A stretch of 25,590 nucleotides of DNA from Methanobacteriota archaeon (GTDB taxonomy: Archaea; Halobacteriota; Methanosarcinia; Methanosarcinales; Methanoperedenaceae). The first letter of the stretch is position 1. Each line of letters begins with the position of its first letter. Shown piece by piece: positions 6,990-14,622 of this stretch. The notes under the pieces were generated by a model, which was not told where the DNA came from, ran no database searches, and saw nothing but the letters and a program-made list of their open reading frames with translations. The translations under genes were made by a program, and so were the position numbers. The stretch spans positions 1-25,590 of the forward strand of contig JAHIFK010000224.1 of NCBI GenBank assembly GCA_018900975.1, in the 5' to 3' direction.

Positions 6990-8107
6990 AGGAAGCATTA
7001 AAAAAACAGAAATTACCCGCTGTCATTGCTTATAATAGAATAGATGGGCCTGGCTCCAGTCTAGATCTTCGCGAATTTCAACAAGCACTTTGGCGTCTAC
7101 CTCACATGCCTAAGGATATCCGAGCGGATCTGACAATGGAATGGACTCGTAAACTTCCAAGAACTGTGGGAATTACTATAGACACAGGAACAAGAGTAGA
7201 AGCTCATCCTTTTGACTCTGAACTAATAGGAGTTCAATCTATAGAATATGGAACCAAAGTTATTGGAAAACCTGGTGAAATAATTCCAAATAAAAATAAT
7301 TGGCTCCTTAAAATCCTTGATCTCTTTGATTTAACAGGAGTAATGTTTGTCCTGCGCAATCTTCATGCAGGCACACAATCGGCAGGTTTGGGTGGTTCCG
7401 CAACTGCAACAACAGGAGTATGCATTCTCGCAAATGAATTAGCAGGCAGACCCTTAAGTGTAACTCAATTGATTTCTATGGCATCTCTTATTGAACAAGA
7501 TCTTGGAGTAAGTATCACCGGAACACAAGAGCAATCAAATACTGTTTTCGGTGGCGTCACTGATTATATATGGTTCCCATGGGGAATCCCAGGTAGACCT
7601 GAAACTGGATTCGGGGAGTCGATACGCACCGAATTGATAGTACCAAAGGATTTCAAAATACTTGAACAACGGATGGCAATATTTCACTCCGGGAATCCTC
7701 GTCCAAGTACGCAGGTCAATTCAATATGGCGAGAGAAATTGCAAACTCCGGAGGGATATAAATTACATATGAAGAAACCTGAAATTGCCCATCAATTCCG
7801 TGAGGGTTTGAGATTGAGGAAATGGAATCAAGTACTTGAATCTATACAGAAATATCGTGAAATCCGTACTGAACTTTGTCCAGATTATATGGATAAAGGA
7901 TCGCAGGAAATATTGGGACGGGCGGAGACAAAAGGATGTACAGCTTTTCCACTTGGGGCTGGTGGAGGTGGAGGTGTTTTTGTTTTCTCTCCTGATCCTG
8001 AATCTTTGCATTTGGTACGGAAAGATCTTCAGGGTATATATCGAGAAATTCCTTTCAACATAAAAGCAAAAGGACATGAATTGATCAATCTACCCTTGGA
8101 GGTATGA
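6962..8107 (+). CDS. GHMP-family kinase, heptokinase-like
   Basis: This 381-residue protein contains two clear GHMP kinase signatures: the ATP-phosphate loop SAGLGGSATATTGV (residues 140-153) and the C-terminal glycine-rich motif FPLGAGGGGGVFVF (329-342). The stretch GTQEQSNTVFGGV (187-199) matches GKQDQ.AAAFGG of D-glycero-D-manno-heptose 7-phosphate kinase and fucokinase-like enzymes, suggesting a phospho-sugar substrate. The first 65 residues lack the usual GGGTDY-type start and are unlike the canonical family N-terminus. GGAGG precedes the ATG. It is the first main gene of the AT-rich island, four bases from a protein that repeats its C-terminus. No sugar-pathway genes are nearby, so the product may be a signal or modified metabolite rather than a polysaccharide precursor (inference). 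Confidence 0.78.
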   Translation: MSFQLHDSLEEALKKQKLPAVIAYNRIDGPGSSLDLREFQQALWRLPHMPKDIRADLTMEWTRKLPRTVGITIDTGTRVEAHPFDSELIGVQSIEYGTKVIGKPGEIIPNKNNWLLKILDLFDLTGVMFVLRNLHAGTQSAGLGGSATATTGVCILANELAGRPLSVTQLISMASLIEQDLGVSITGTQEQSNTVFGGVTDYIWFPWGIPGRPETGFGESIRTELIVPKDFKILEQRMAIFHSGNPRPSTQVNSIWREKLQTPEGYKLHMKKPEIAHQFREGLRLRKWNQVLESIQKYREIRTELCPDYMDKGSQEILGRAETKGCTAFPLGAGGGGGVFVFSPDPESLHLVRKDLQGIYREIPFNIKAKGHELINLPLEV

Positions 8108-8111
8108 ATAA

Positions 8112-8312
8112 ATGAATTTCAAAGATATAAATTGGAACATTGTAGAGGCAAAAGGTAGCATAGCTTTTCCTCTTGGCGTAGGTGGAGGTGGAACTCACAT
8201 ATCTTCGCCTGAGCCTATAAGTATACAAGAAATAAAAGATGAACTTTCTATTAAGGGATACAAAGACAAAAAAATAAATATAATATCTAAAGGATATGAA
8301 TTGTTCAAATGA
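8112..8312 (+). CDS. 66-residue partial duplicate of the GHMP kinase C-terminus
   Basis: The protein reads AKGSIAFPLGVGGGGTHISS where the preceding kinase has TKGCTAFPLGAGGGGGVFVF, and both end with a similar tail (IISKGYELFK versus IKAKGHELINL). About 50 residues align without large gaps. It keeps the glycine-rich GHMP motif but has no ATP loop, so it cannot be a kinase by itself. It begins four bases after the kinase stop and overlaps the next gene by four bases, so it is embedded in the operon and probably translated. It could be a subunit or competitor that binds the kinase or its ligand, or a short-lived duplication. Confidence 0.6.
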   Translation: MNFKDINWNIVEAKGSIAFPLGVGGGGTHISSPEPISIQEIKDELSIKGYKDKKINIISKGYELFK

Positions 8313-10252
8313 CTAAGCGGGAGGTATTGAGAATGGAATTGACAATTCTTAATTGGAACATTGGCGGCGCTAAGTATCTCGAGGAGACAGAAGATAAGCG
8401 CGAAATAACACGTGATTTGCTTAACAACGAACTTAAAAGACTTATTGAACGATATGACCATCCTCATGTTGTTACACTTCAAGAGATTGTGCGCTATGGA
8501 GAAACGAAAGAAACGGCAATTAATTTGATAGACGATATTGTTGGCTACAGTTACTACCCTTTTACGTTGATTGACACAGAATTACTATCGGCTAAGGACA
8601 AGTGGAATAAAGTGAAGCGCAGTGGTGATTGGCCTCTAGATCATTATTTTGCTCAAGGGAATGCAATGTTATTTAGAGATGATATGCCGCATTTTCACTT
8701 TTGGGATTTATTATGTTCAAGTTCTTTTAACTGGGATGGTGTCTCAGAAGACGATAGCGGTGTACTTCTAAATTTGCTTAAGAATGCTTTTGGAAATGAT
8801 CTGATGAGTAATGTGTATTTATTTAACTGGGATGAAATTCCAGAAAACCCTATTGAAAATCAAAGACTCGTGGAATTTTTAATACAAAATTGTAATGTGA
8901 CTTGGGCAAAAGAATGTAAAATTGAGAAAAGCAATGATGGCAATAACATCAGCATTTCTAATGGAAAATATTTATTTAACTGGGATGAAATTCCAGACAA
9001 TCCTATTGAAAAAAAAAGACTAATAGAATTTTTAATACAGAATTGCAATGTGAATTGGGCAAAACAAAAAAAAATTAAGAAAATTAACGACAACGCCATC
9101 GTAATCTGGGATGAAAAGTGTTCATTCAAGGAAGATAGTGTAGATGGAACTGAAACAAAGTTTCACACAGATGTTTTTGGTAAACGGGTGGATAAGGATG
9201 GCAAAAACATTTCATCAATTAAAGAAAAAACAATTGAAATATTACTTGATGAAAAAAAAGAAAATGCGATACTAAAAATCAGTGACGCCCGAATTTATGA
9301 TCTAGAAGCAAAAAATGAAAATGGCAAGCTAAATATTTATACGAAAGGAACGAAGTTCACATTTCTTGAAATTAACAAAGAAGCCGATGAACTCACAGTG
9401 AAGAGAGATAATGGCAAGGAAAACAAATACGAAAAGTTAAGAATTTTAAATAATGGGAAAAGAATTACAATTTATACCAAGAAAAAATGTGTCAATATAA
9501 CGCGTAATGGTAAAAAAGTGACGCTGAAAATCAATGACGATGAACCTATTGTTTTAAAAGTAAAAGAGGAAAAAGGCAAACTTAATACATATATACCAGG
9601 GGGAGTAAGTCATGTAGAACAAGTCTATCTCAGGTCAGGTCTCTATTTTGGCAACCGTGATACTGAACCAAGGGCTGCACTGGTGGCACATTTCATATTC
9701 AATCCAGAACGTAAAGAGAAAAAGCCATTAGATATTTTCGTCGTAAATCTCCATTTGACGACACTGACGGGGGAACGTGAAGGTATTCCTATAAAAGACC
9801 ATGAAGCTTCAAGAATTCGTCAGAACCAACTAGATGTCATCTTTCTTGATATTGTGTCTCAATATAATATATGGAGACAAAAACATTATCCAGAGCGTGA
9901 CAATAAGCGTCAACCTGCAGATGGGGAGACCATCGAAAGAGAAGAACCTCTATGGATATTAGCAGGAGATTTCAATTTTACACCAGAGTCTAAGGAGTAC
10001 GAGTATATAAAGAAAGAAATGAATTTCATGGATGTTGTTCCTATCAAAGGAAGTGGAACAAAAGCTAAAGGAGTTGGGAACCCTGCCACCTTAACTCTCG
10101 ATTACATTTTTGTAGGTCCTAAATTCATATCATTGGATCATCGCATTACAGAGGATGGAATACGCAATAATAGTGTCGATTCACACGCAAAAGGGTCTGA
10201 CCATTTTCCAATATATGCAAGGATTCCTCTTGCATTACCGGAGAAGAAATGA
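8309..10252 (+). CDS. Endonuclease/exonuclease/phosphatase (EEP) family protein with large insertion
   Basis: This 647-residue protein holds a complete EEP (DNase I-like) active site split by a roughly 300-residue insertion. N-terminal part: LTILNWNIGG (residues 11-20) and TLQEI with catalytic E59. C-terminal part: VNLHLTT (H482), AGDFNFTP (D554, N556), LDYIFVG (D598) and GSDHFPIY (D631, H632). The fold normally needs only 250-300 residues and cleaves phosphodiester or phosphomonoester bonds in nucleic acids, inositol phosphates or lipids. The insertion (about 135-435) has a 51-residue tandem repeat (170-220 and 221-271) and a lysine-rich series of short beta-like units around NGK. ATG 8309 overlaps the previous stop; ATG 8333 (MELTILNWN) would drop eight residues. 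Substrate unknown. Confidence 0.78.
   Translation: MTKREVLRMELTILNWNIGGAKYLEETEDKREITRDLLNNELKRLIERYDHPHVVTLQEIVRYGETKETAINLIDDIVGYSYYPFTLIDTELLSAKDKWNKVKRSGDWPLDHYFAQGNAMLFRDDMPHFHFWDLLCSSSFNWDGVSEDDSGVLLNLLKNAFGNDLMSNVYLFNWDEIPENPIENQRLVEFLIQNCNVTWAKECKIEKSNDGNNISISNGKYLFNWDEIPDNPIEKKRLIEFLIQNCNVNWAKQKKIKKINDNAIVIWDEKCSFKEDSVDGTETKFHTDVFGKRVDKDGKNISSIKEKTIEILLDEKKENAILKISDARIYDLEAKNENGKLNIYTKGTKFTFLEINKEADELTVKRDNGKENKYEKLRILNNGKRITIYTKKKCVNITRNGKKVTLKINDDEPIVLKVKEEKGKLNTYIPGGVSHVEQVYLRSGLYFGNRDTEPRAALVAHFIFNPERKEKKPLDIFVVNLHLTTLTGEREGIPIKDHEASRIRQNQLDVIFLDIVSQYNIWRQKHYPERDNKRQPADGETIEREEPLWILAGDFNFTPESKEYEYIKKEMNFMDVVPIKGSGTKAKGVGNPATLTLDYIFVGPKFISLDHRITEDGIRNNSVDSHAKGSDHFPIYARIPLALPEKK
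8816..9121 (+). repeat. 153-base tandem duplication inside the EEP gene
   Basis: Two in-frame units of 153 bases start at 8816 and 8969. Each begins by encoding YLFNWDEIP and continues with conserved text ending QNCNV..WAK; the first 96 or so bases of each unit differ at only a dozen positions, while the remainder has drifted. A weaker third relative (SFNWDGVSEDD) lies just upstream at about 8723. The reading frame stays open across both copies. Confidence 0.75.
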
Positions 10253-10384
10253 AATGTTTGCAATTTGTAGAATAATCAACATTCAACTATAGCAATAAGG
10301 ATTACCGACTGCATGTCATCATGAGAATAAATATGAATGAATCAACGCGGAATATTCTGGATAAAGATCAAATAAGGAGTAAAT
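10253..10384 (+). other. Gap between the EEP and DeoR-like genes with a short frame
   Basis: No family is recognisable. A 24-residue frame, MRINMNESTRNILDKDQIRS and on to TAG at 10395, starts at 10321 and overlaps the better supported small frame at 10385 by 11 bases. It could be the remains of a small decayed gene or just chance. Confidence 0.35.
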
Positions 10385-10471
10385 ATGTTAAGTAGTTTAG
10401 ATAATAAAATGCAAAGGCATAGAAATCTTCCTGAAGAAATAATTGGGGTTAATAATGGCAGTATCGCCTGA
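10385..10471 (+). CDS. Small leader-like reading frame (28 residues)
   Basis: ATG at 10385 lies four bases after a strong AAGGAGT. The frame encodes MLSSLDNKMQRHRNLPEEII plus eight more residues and stops at 10471, overlapping the start of the membrane-anchored DeoR-like gene by 17 bases in a different frame. It has no recognised domain. The arrangement mirrors the small frame in front of the kinase gene, so translational coupling is a reasonable inference. Confidence 0.4.
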   Translation: MLSSLDNKMQRHRNLPEEIIGVNNGSIA

Positions 10472-11792
10472 GATATATCTTGGATTGCTGGCTGTAATTG
10501 TTTTTGCTATACATCTTTATGAAAGTAATAGAATACATCAACAAGAACTAAAATTCCAGAAATTAAAGCACGAGGATCAACTGAAGCAGCAAGAGAAAGA
10601 AAATGAATTACTGCTGAAACAATTTGAAGAGAATACGAAGGAACGTGAAAAACGCGATGAGTGGCTCGATCGTCAAACGACCAATCTGGCTGGGGTTACA
10701 GAAAAAATTGGTGACAAGATTGCGATGCAATTAAAGGAGAATGTTGATTGGGCTGTTTCTGCACTTGAACAAGCGAAACTTAAACCCCGTGCACAAACCT
10801 TATTTGGTGAAAGAATGGGGCATTTTCGTGACGAGAAAGAGCATATAGCGGAGAATTTTGTTCCATTATTATTAAAAAGATGTAAATTCCATGCAGAAAA
10901 AGGAAAGGTATATCTAATTGTCGATGCAGGCACTACTCTCTTTCCATTTTTCGAAAGATTAGGGCGAGAAACTGTGCGCATTTATGAGAATAAAGAACCG
11001 TGGCTCAGTAATCTTGAAATTATTACTAACAATCTACCGGGAATTGAAACACTCATTGAGACAGGTAGGATTAATCCCAACAATCGCTACTCTAAACTGG
11101 CAGTTGAGTGCAAGCTCCTCCCAGGAGCACCACTGCCAATATATTCAGGTATTACAGGATTGGAAACAAATGATGCACTTGAACGTCTCCGCAAAGCACC
11201 TGGAGGTGCTGTTTTCATTGGGCTTATTACGGGAAATTGGATTCGATTGAATACTTCAACATCACCTAATTGTCCGGTGCCACTCGCTAGGGGACAAGGT
11301 CATCTAGGCTTCAAGCAAGTTTTAATCGACAATTCAGATGAGATTTATGTTGTTACTCCATTGGGTAAGATTTTCGTTGACATTCCAAACGATAAAGATC
11401 CCTGCAATACGATAAATAAGGCGCTGGATTTTAATGAAAATCATCTCGATCCAGATAAACAACCTTATTTACAAGTAAAAATCGATAGTGATAAGGCGAA
11501 AAATTTAAAGCTAGTATCTACATATCGTGTCGATGGACGTGTATTGTATAAACTTAGCCAAAAGCTTTTCACTCTATTCAATTTAGACGAGAATGATAAT
11601 AATAAAGATGTGTGGAATGAACAGTTTTCCAAGTCAGAATATCATAATGTACCACATATACTTTTCCCATTTGATAAGAAGTTATCTGGCAACCGGGATA
11701 TTCAGATTGAAACAGAGTTTCCACATCGTAATACACAGAGAGAGGATTTCATAACAAAGTTCTTCTTTGTTCCACCGACTCAAAAACCCTGA
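10455..11792 (+). CDS. Membrane-anchored protein with DeoR-type sensor (ISOCOT-fold) domain
   Basis: Numbering from ATG 10455, this 445-residue protein has an N-terminal hydrophobic helix (about 6-20, IYLGLLAVIVFAIHLY), a long charged coiled coil (about 28-72), and a globular part resembling the C-terminal sensor domain of DeoR regulators: VDAGTTLFPFFERL (156-169), IITNNLPGIETLI (189-201), a hydrophobic strand VFIGLITGN, and GHLGFKQVLIDNSDEIYVV (282-300). In DeoR proteins this fold, shared with ribose isomerases, binds phosphorylated sugars. There is no helix-turn-helix; the membrane helix and coiled coil take its place. About 100 further residues follow without recognised motif. ATG 10455 is preferred over TTG 10443. 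It is the last gene of the island and a plausible receptor for the product of the upstream kinase (inference). Confidence 0.65.
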   Translation: MAVSPEIYLGLLAVIVFAIHLYESNRIHQQELKFQKLKHEDQLKQQEKENELLLKQFEENTKEREKRDEWLDRQTTNLAGVTEKIGDKIAMQLKENVDWAVSALEQAKLKPRAQTLFGERMGHFRDEKEHIAENFVPLLLKRCKFHAEKGKVYLIVDAGTTLFPFFERLGRETVRIYENKEPWLSNLEIITNNLPGIETLIETGRINPNNRYSKLAVECKLLPGAPLPIYSGITGLETNDALERLRKAPGGAVFIGLITGNWIRLNTSTSPNCPVPLARGQGHLGFKQVLIDNSDEIYVVTPLGKIFVDIPNDKDPCNTINKALDFNENHLDPDKQPYLQVKIDSDKAKNLKLVSTYRVDGRVLYKLSQKLFTLFNLDENDNNKDVWNEQFSKSEYHNVPHILFPFDKKLSGNRDIQIETEFPHRNTQREDFITKFFFVPPTQKP

Positions 11793-11841
11793 AAAAGAAT
11801 GATAATGAAAAAGGATAATTTAGATTTTTGCACCTGCGGGA

Positions 11842-12274
11842 GTATCTTGCGCAGGCAAAACTCATGTGCGGCGCGCAGGTGGGACTTGAGGAGCATGGTT
11901 CGGTGCTCCTTGAATGGAGCCGTGAAGGTCCGATGCTGGCAGGAGTGATGGCAGGTATACTCTCGAATGAAGGACTGAGCCTTTCCGAACTTGTGGCTTC
12001 GTATCCGAGATATTACCAGATAAAGGATGCAAAAGTGCTGCCTGATGGAAAAAAACCTGGGGCTGTACTGGACAGGCTGAAAAAGGAGATACCACAGGAT
12101 TATGAACGTTTAACTGATATGGACGGAGTTCGCGTGGATTATGAGGATGGATGGTTCCTTGTTAGGGCAAGCGGCACAGAACCCAAGGTAAGGATATTCT
12201 ATGAGGGGAAGACGGAGGATAGGGCGAAGGAACTGAATAAGATCGCTATGTATGGGCTCGATAATTCTATATAA
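11842..12274 (+). pseudogene. Truncated second GlmM-type phosphohexomutase (C-terminal third)
   Basis: About 143 residues from YLAQAKLMCGAQVGLEEHGS to the normal C-terminus align with the end of the intact GlmM at roughly 70 % identity by eye and include the sugar loop EEHGSV and phosphate loop RASGTEPKVR. The phosphoserine and metal-binding domains are absent and only a TTG at 11828 could start it, so it cannot be an active mutase. The first 39 bases (11842-11880) are identical to 6285-6323, after which the copies diverge. It was probably a full tandem paralogue whose front was removed when the island arrived. Confidence 0.8.
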
Positions 12275-12330
12275 TAATTTTATATAACTACAAAATTAAA
12301 TTTTTTATATATAAATAATCCCTAAAACTC

Positions 12331-12350
12331 ATCATTACTATACTAATGAT
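12331..12350. promoter_or_regulatory. Inverted repeat ATCATTA-CTATAC-TAATGAT
   Basis: Seven perfect base pairs with a 6-base centre lie immediately upstream of a TATA-like stretch (TTTTTATATAG, about 12353-12363) that should serve the gene at 12414. The half-sites ATCATTA and TAATGAT are exactly those of the gapless palindrome at 1706-1719 in front of the pilin operon. Confidence 0.4.
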
Positions 12351-12413
12351 CATTTTTATATAGTATAAGATTAGTTAATTTATTATAAGGATTCTCAAAA
12401 AAGGACGATAAAT

Positions 12414-13262
12414 ATGCCTAGCGATCTTGCAGATAAAGCCATTCTTTTATTGGCACCAAATATAGGTAATGCAAACGCAAAATCTATAGTTTTTGAAGCC
12501 TGCAAGAGTATAAATGCTGATATTGAAACATTGGATAATAGCAAGCTTATTCCTTTTTTGGAACACCTTGAAATATCAATGGTTCCACGGGTAGGACCTG
12601 GTATAGCAAAGAAAACAAGAGATAAATTAATGGAGTTAGGCGAGAAAAAAATACTTGTGGAAAATAAGGTCGTGCCTGAAACAAAATTAGATGAAGGGAT
12701 TGAAAGAGAAATTGAAGCTTATCTTGAGAAAAATACCCTTCAAACTGAAGATGATATTCAGGATTATTCAAAATACCTTTCAAAGAAGTGCGGCGGGGAT
12801 GCCAAAACAATTGAACAAAGAATCGCTGATAAGGTTTTGCATGCCAAAGATTCATTCGCCAAAAAAAAGGTGAAGGTTGAAATAAAATTGTTCCTCAACA
12901 AGTTTCCTCATCCGAATAAAACTGATATTGATGATTTTATAAGATATCTCCGCGTGTTAAAAATCGTCATTGATGAGGCTGAAATAAGAGAACAAATGGA
13001 AAATGAAAGGCTTTTCCGTAAATTCGAAGGGGCACGTCGTGAAGATACCCCTGAGGCTGATAAATTAATGAACCGGGTTAAGGGAAGTAAAGAGGCAATC
13101 GGGGAAAACATGAAAAAGCAGGGGATGACCTATCTGATAAAGGATGAATCCGAAGATTCTGATAAATCCATGTCTGAATTTATGGAGATCATGACCCCAA
13201 CTGAAACTGACATGGCAGAAGCGCTCAAGAATATGGGGCTTTTCCACCTTGTTAAGAAATGA
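12414..13262 (+). CDS. Uncharacterised protein with a helix-hairpin-helix-like segment
   Basis: This 282-residue, highly charged and mostly helical protein matches no family I recognise. Residues 53-78 read SMVPRVGPGIAKKTRDKLM..G, a good helix-hairpin-helix of the type that binds the DNA or RNA backbone without sequence specificity. The middle (about 95-215) is a series of charged helices, and the end (EALKNMGLFHLVKK) resembles an earlier stretch (GENMKKQGMTYLIKDE), suggesting a short internal repeat. No membrane segment or signal peptide. It has its own promoter with TATA-like element. A nucleic-acid-binding role is inference; it borders the accessory island but its base composition is closer to the host genes. 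Confidence 0.6.
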   Translation: MPSDLADKAILLLAPNIGNANAKSIVFEACKSINADIETLDNSKLIPFLEHLEISMVPRVGPGIAKKTRDKLMELGEKKILVENKVVPETKLDEGIEREIEAYLEKNTLQTEDDIQDYSKYLSKKCGGDAKTIEQRIADKVLHAKDSFAKKKVKVEIKLFLNKFPHPNKTDIDDFIRYLRVLKIVIDEAEIREQMENERLFRKFEGARREDTPEADKLMNRVKGSKEAIGENMKKQGMTYLIKDESEDSDKSMSEFMEIMTPTETDMAEALKNMGLFHLVKK

Positions 13263-13294
13263 AATCTGATTTTTAATATCAAGCATGAATGTCT

Positions 13295-14149
13295 TCATTC
13301 TGGCGATTGTTTTGGGTGCACTGCCTTGTCAGGTTTGGGATGTTTGCTCAGATCCGAAAGCAAGCTCTTCCCCGCGCGCACTGCATCCATCGAGAATACC
13401 TCAAGGTTGAAAACGCCTTTAAATTCCAGTTCCCTCAAAACCGAGAAATCGATATTCCCTTCCCCGGGCGCGCCGTGCATATCGCCATAGTAACTCTCAG
13501 CCAGCACACCATTATTATCGTGCACATGAACATGTGCCACATTGCCGTTCAATTCTCTTACAAAATACCGCAATTTTCCCATATTGCCGCTGCACGTGAG
13601 GTTGGCGTGGCCGATGTCGAAAGTGGCTTTCAGGGAGGGCGAGTTCACTTCCCTTATCGCACGCAGGTGCTCATCAACTGTGCAGCACAGGTTCGTGGGG
13701 TCTGTTCCTTCCTTGTTCTCAAGACCCAGGATAATACCGTGGTTTTCAGCTTCAAATGAAAGTTTTTTGAGGTTTTCTACCATGCGACTGAAGCTCTTTT
13801 CCCTGTCGCCTGATATCTTTCCAGGATGCACCGTAAGGACGCTGCATCCGAATTCAGAGGCAAGGCTAATGCTCTCCCCCATGAGCCTAAATTGAATGGA
13901 ACCCATATGCGAAGTATCCACAATGAGCTCTTTCGGGTAATTGGGTAATTCCCCAAAGTACGGGGCATGCATTGTAGTAAGCGCCCTGCCTGTGGAAAGA
14001 AGGTCGTGCAGTTCATCCACGCGTTCTTTCATTAATTTACCCCCGTTGTAAAGCCTTAGCTTCGGGATGTAAAGTTCGATGCTATCAACCTCTTTTTCCA
14101 GCTCTGGCAGCGGTGAAGCAAAGGACGAGGCTCCGATCATCATTTTCAT
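13295..14149 (-). CDS. Sugar phosphate isomerase/epimerase-like TIM-barrel protein
   Basis: This 284-residue protein belongs to the xylose-isomerase-like / AP endonuclease 2 TIM-barrel group. Recognisable metal-site segments occur in barrel order: TMHAPYFGELPN, LTVHPGKISGDRE, ILGLENKEG (glutamate), ATFDIGHANL (aspartate and histidine), VAHVHVHDNNG (two histidines) and GAPGEGNIDFSVL. Such proteins isomerise or epimerise sugars, or act as endonuclease IV; the sequence lacks features that would single out the latter. It is divergent from the small membrane protein at 14276 and not in an operon with pathway genes, so the substrate is unknown. No clear ribosome binding site; MKMMIGASSF offers two nearby ATG starts. 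Confidence 0.78.
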   Translation of the reverse strand: MKMMIGASSFASPLPELEKEVDSIELYIPKLRLYNGGKLMKERVDELHDLLSTGRALTTMHAPYFGELPNYPKELIVDTSHMGSIQFRLMGESISLASEFGCSVLTVHPGKISGDREKSFSRMVENLKKLSFEAENHGIILGLENKEGTDPTNLCCTVDEHLRAIREVNSPSLKATFDIGHANLTCSGNMGKLRYFVRELNGNVAHVHVHDNNGVLAESYYGDMHGAPGEGNIDFSVLRELEFKGVFNLEVFSMDAVRAGKSLLSDLSKHPKPDKAVHPKQSPE

Positions 14150-14275
14150 ATAAGTTTGATTTCTTGAATGCCTGCAAAGTATTAATAAGTTCCATATTCA
14201 AGGAAATAGCAAATATTCAGGGATATAGGAAAGATTAACTTAATGAACGTCTTAAAAGGGCAGGATAGGATAGAT

Positions 14276-14617
14276 ATGAACAAAAAAATGATTTTCACAG
14301 GGCTGCTCGGTGCCGTATTTCTCATAGCAGGACTGTACTTCAGGATTACCGACCCCGATATAAGCTATATTTCTTTTGAATACTTTGGTTTTGGGACATG
14401 GATTGCAGGCATAGTATTTTTTGTTATTTACCCAAAATATAAAGAGATCATTTCATTCAGCCTGGGGCTGTTGGTGCTGCATGCAGGGGTTTTACTTATC
14501 TTAAAAGACAACTATTCAAATCCAAAACTTCTTGGCTTTCTGGTCTTTACCTCCGGGATAGTTTTTGTCATGAGTTCAGGTTTTTCGGATTATTTGAAGA
14601 ACAGGAAAAATAAATAA
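14276..14617 (+). CDS. Small integral membrane protein, four predicted helices
   Basis: The protein of 113 residues from ATG 14276 has four hydrophobic segments (MIFTGLLGAVFLIAGLYF, FGTWIAGIVFFVIY, FSLGLLVLHAGVLLIL, LLGFLVFTSGIVFVMSS) and a basic C-terminal tail (KNRKNK). I do not recognise the family. ATG 14276 has a GGATAGGA purine-rich stretch just upstream; ATG 14243 would add 11 polar residues. It converges with the oxidoreductase gene downstream, the stops being only five bases apart. Confidence 0.65.
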   Translation: MNKKMIFTGLLGAVFLIAGLYFRITDPDISYISFEYFGFGTWIAGIVFFVIYPKYKEIISFSLGLLVLHAGVLLILKDNYSNPKLLGFLVFTSGIVFVMSSGFSDYLKNRKNK

Positions 14618-14622
14618 AAGGC

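Noticed and set aside
6720..11842. Insertion sequence or integrase-borne element
   Set aside because: No transposase, integrase, terminal inverted repeats or tRNA attachment site is visible; the GlmM homology at the junction is the only boundary feature.
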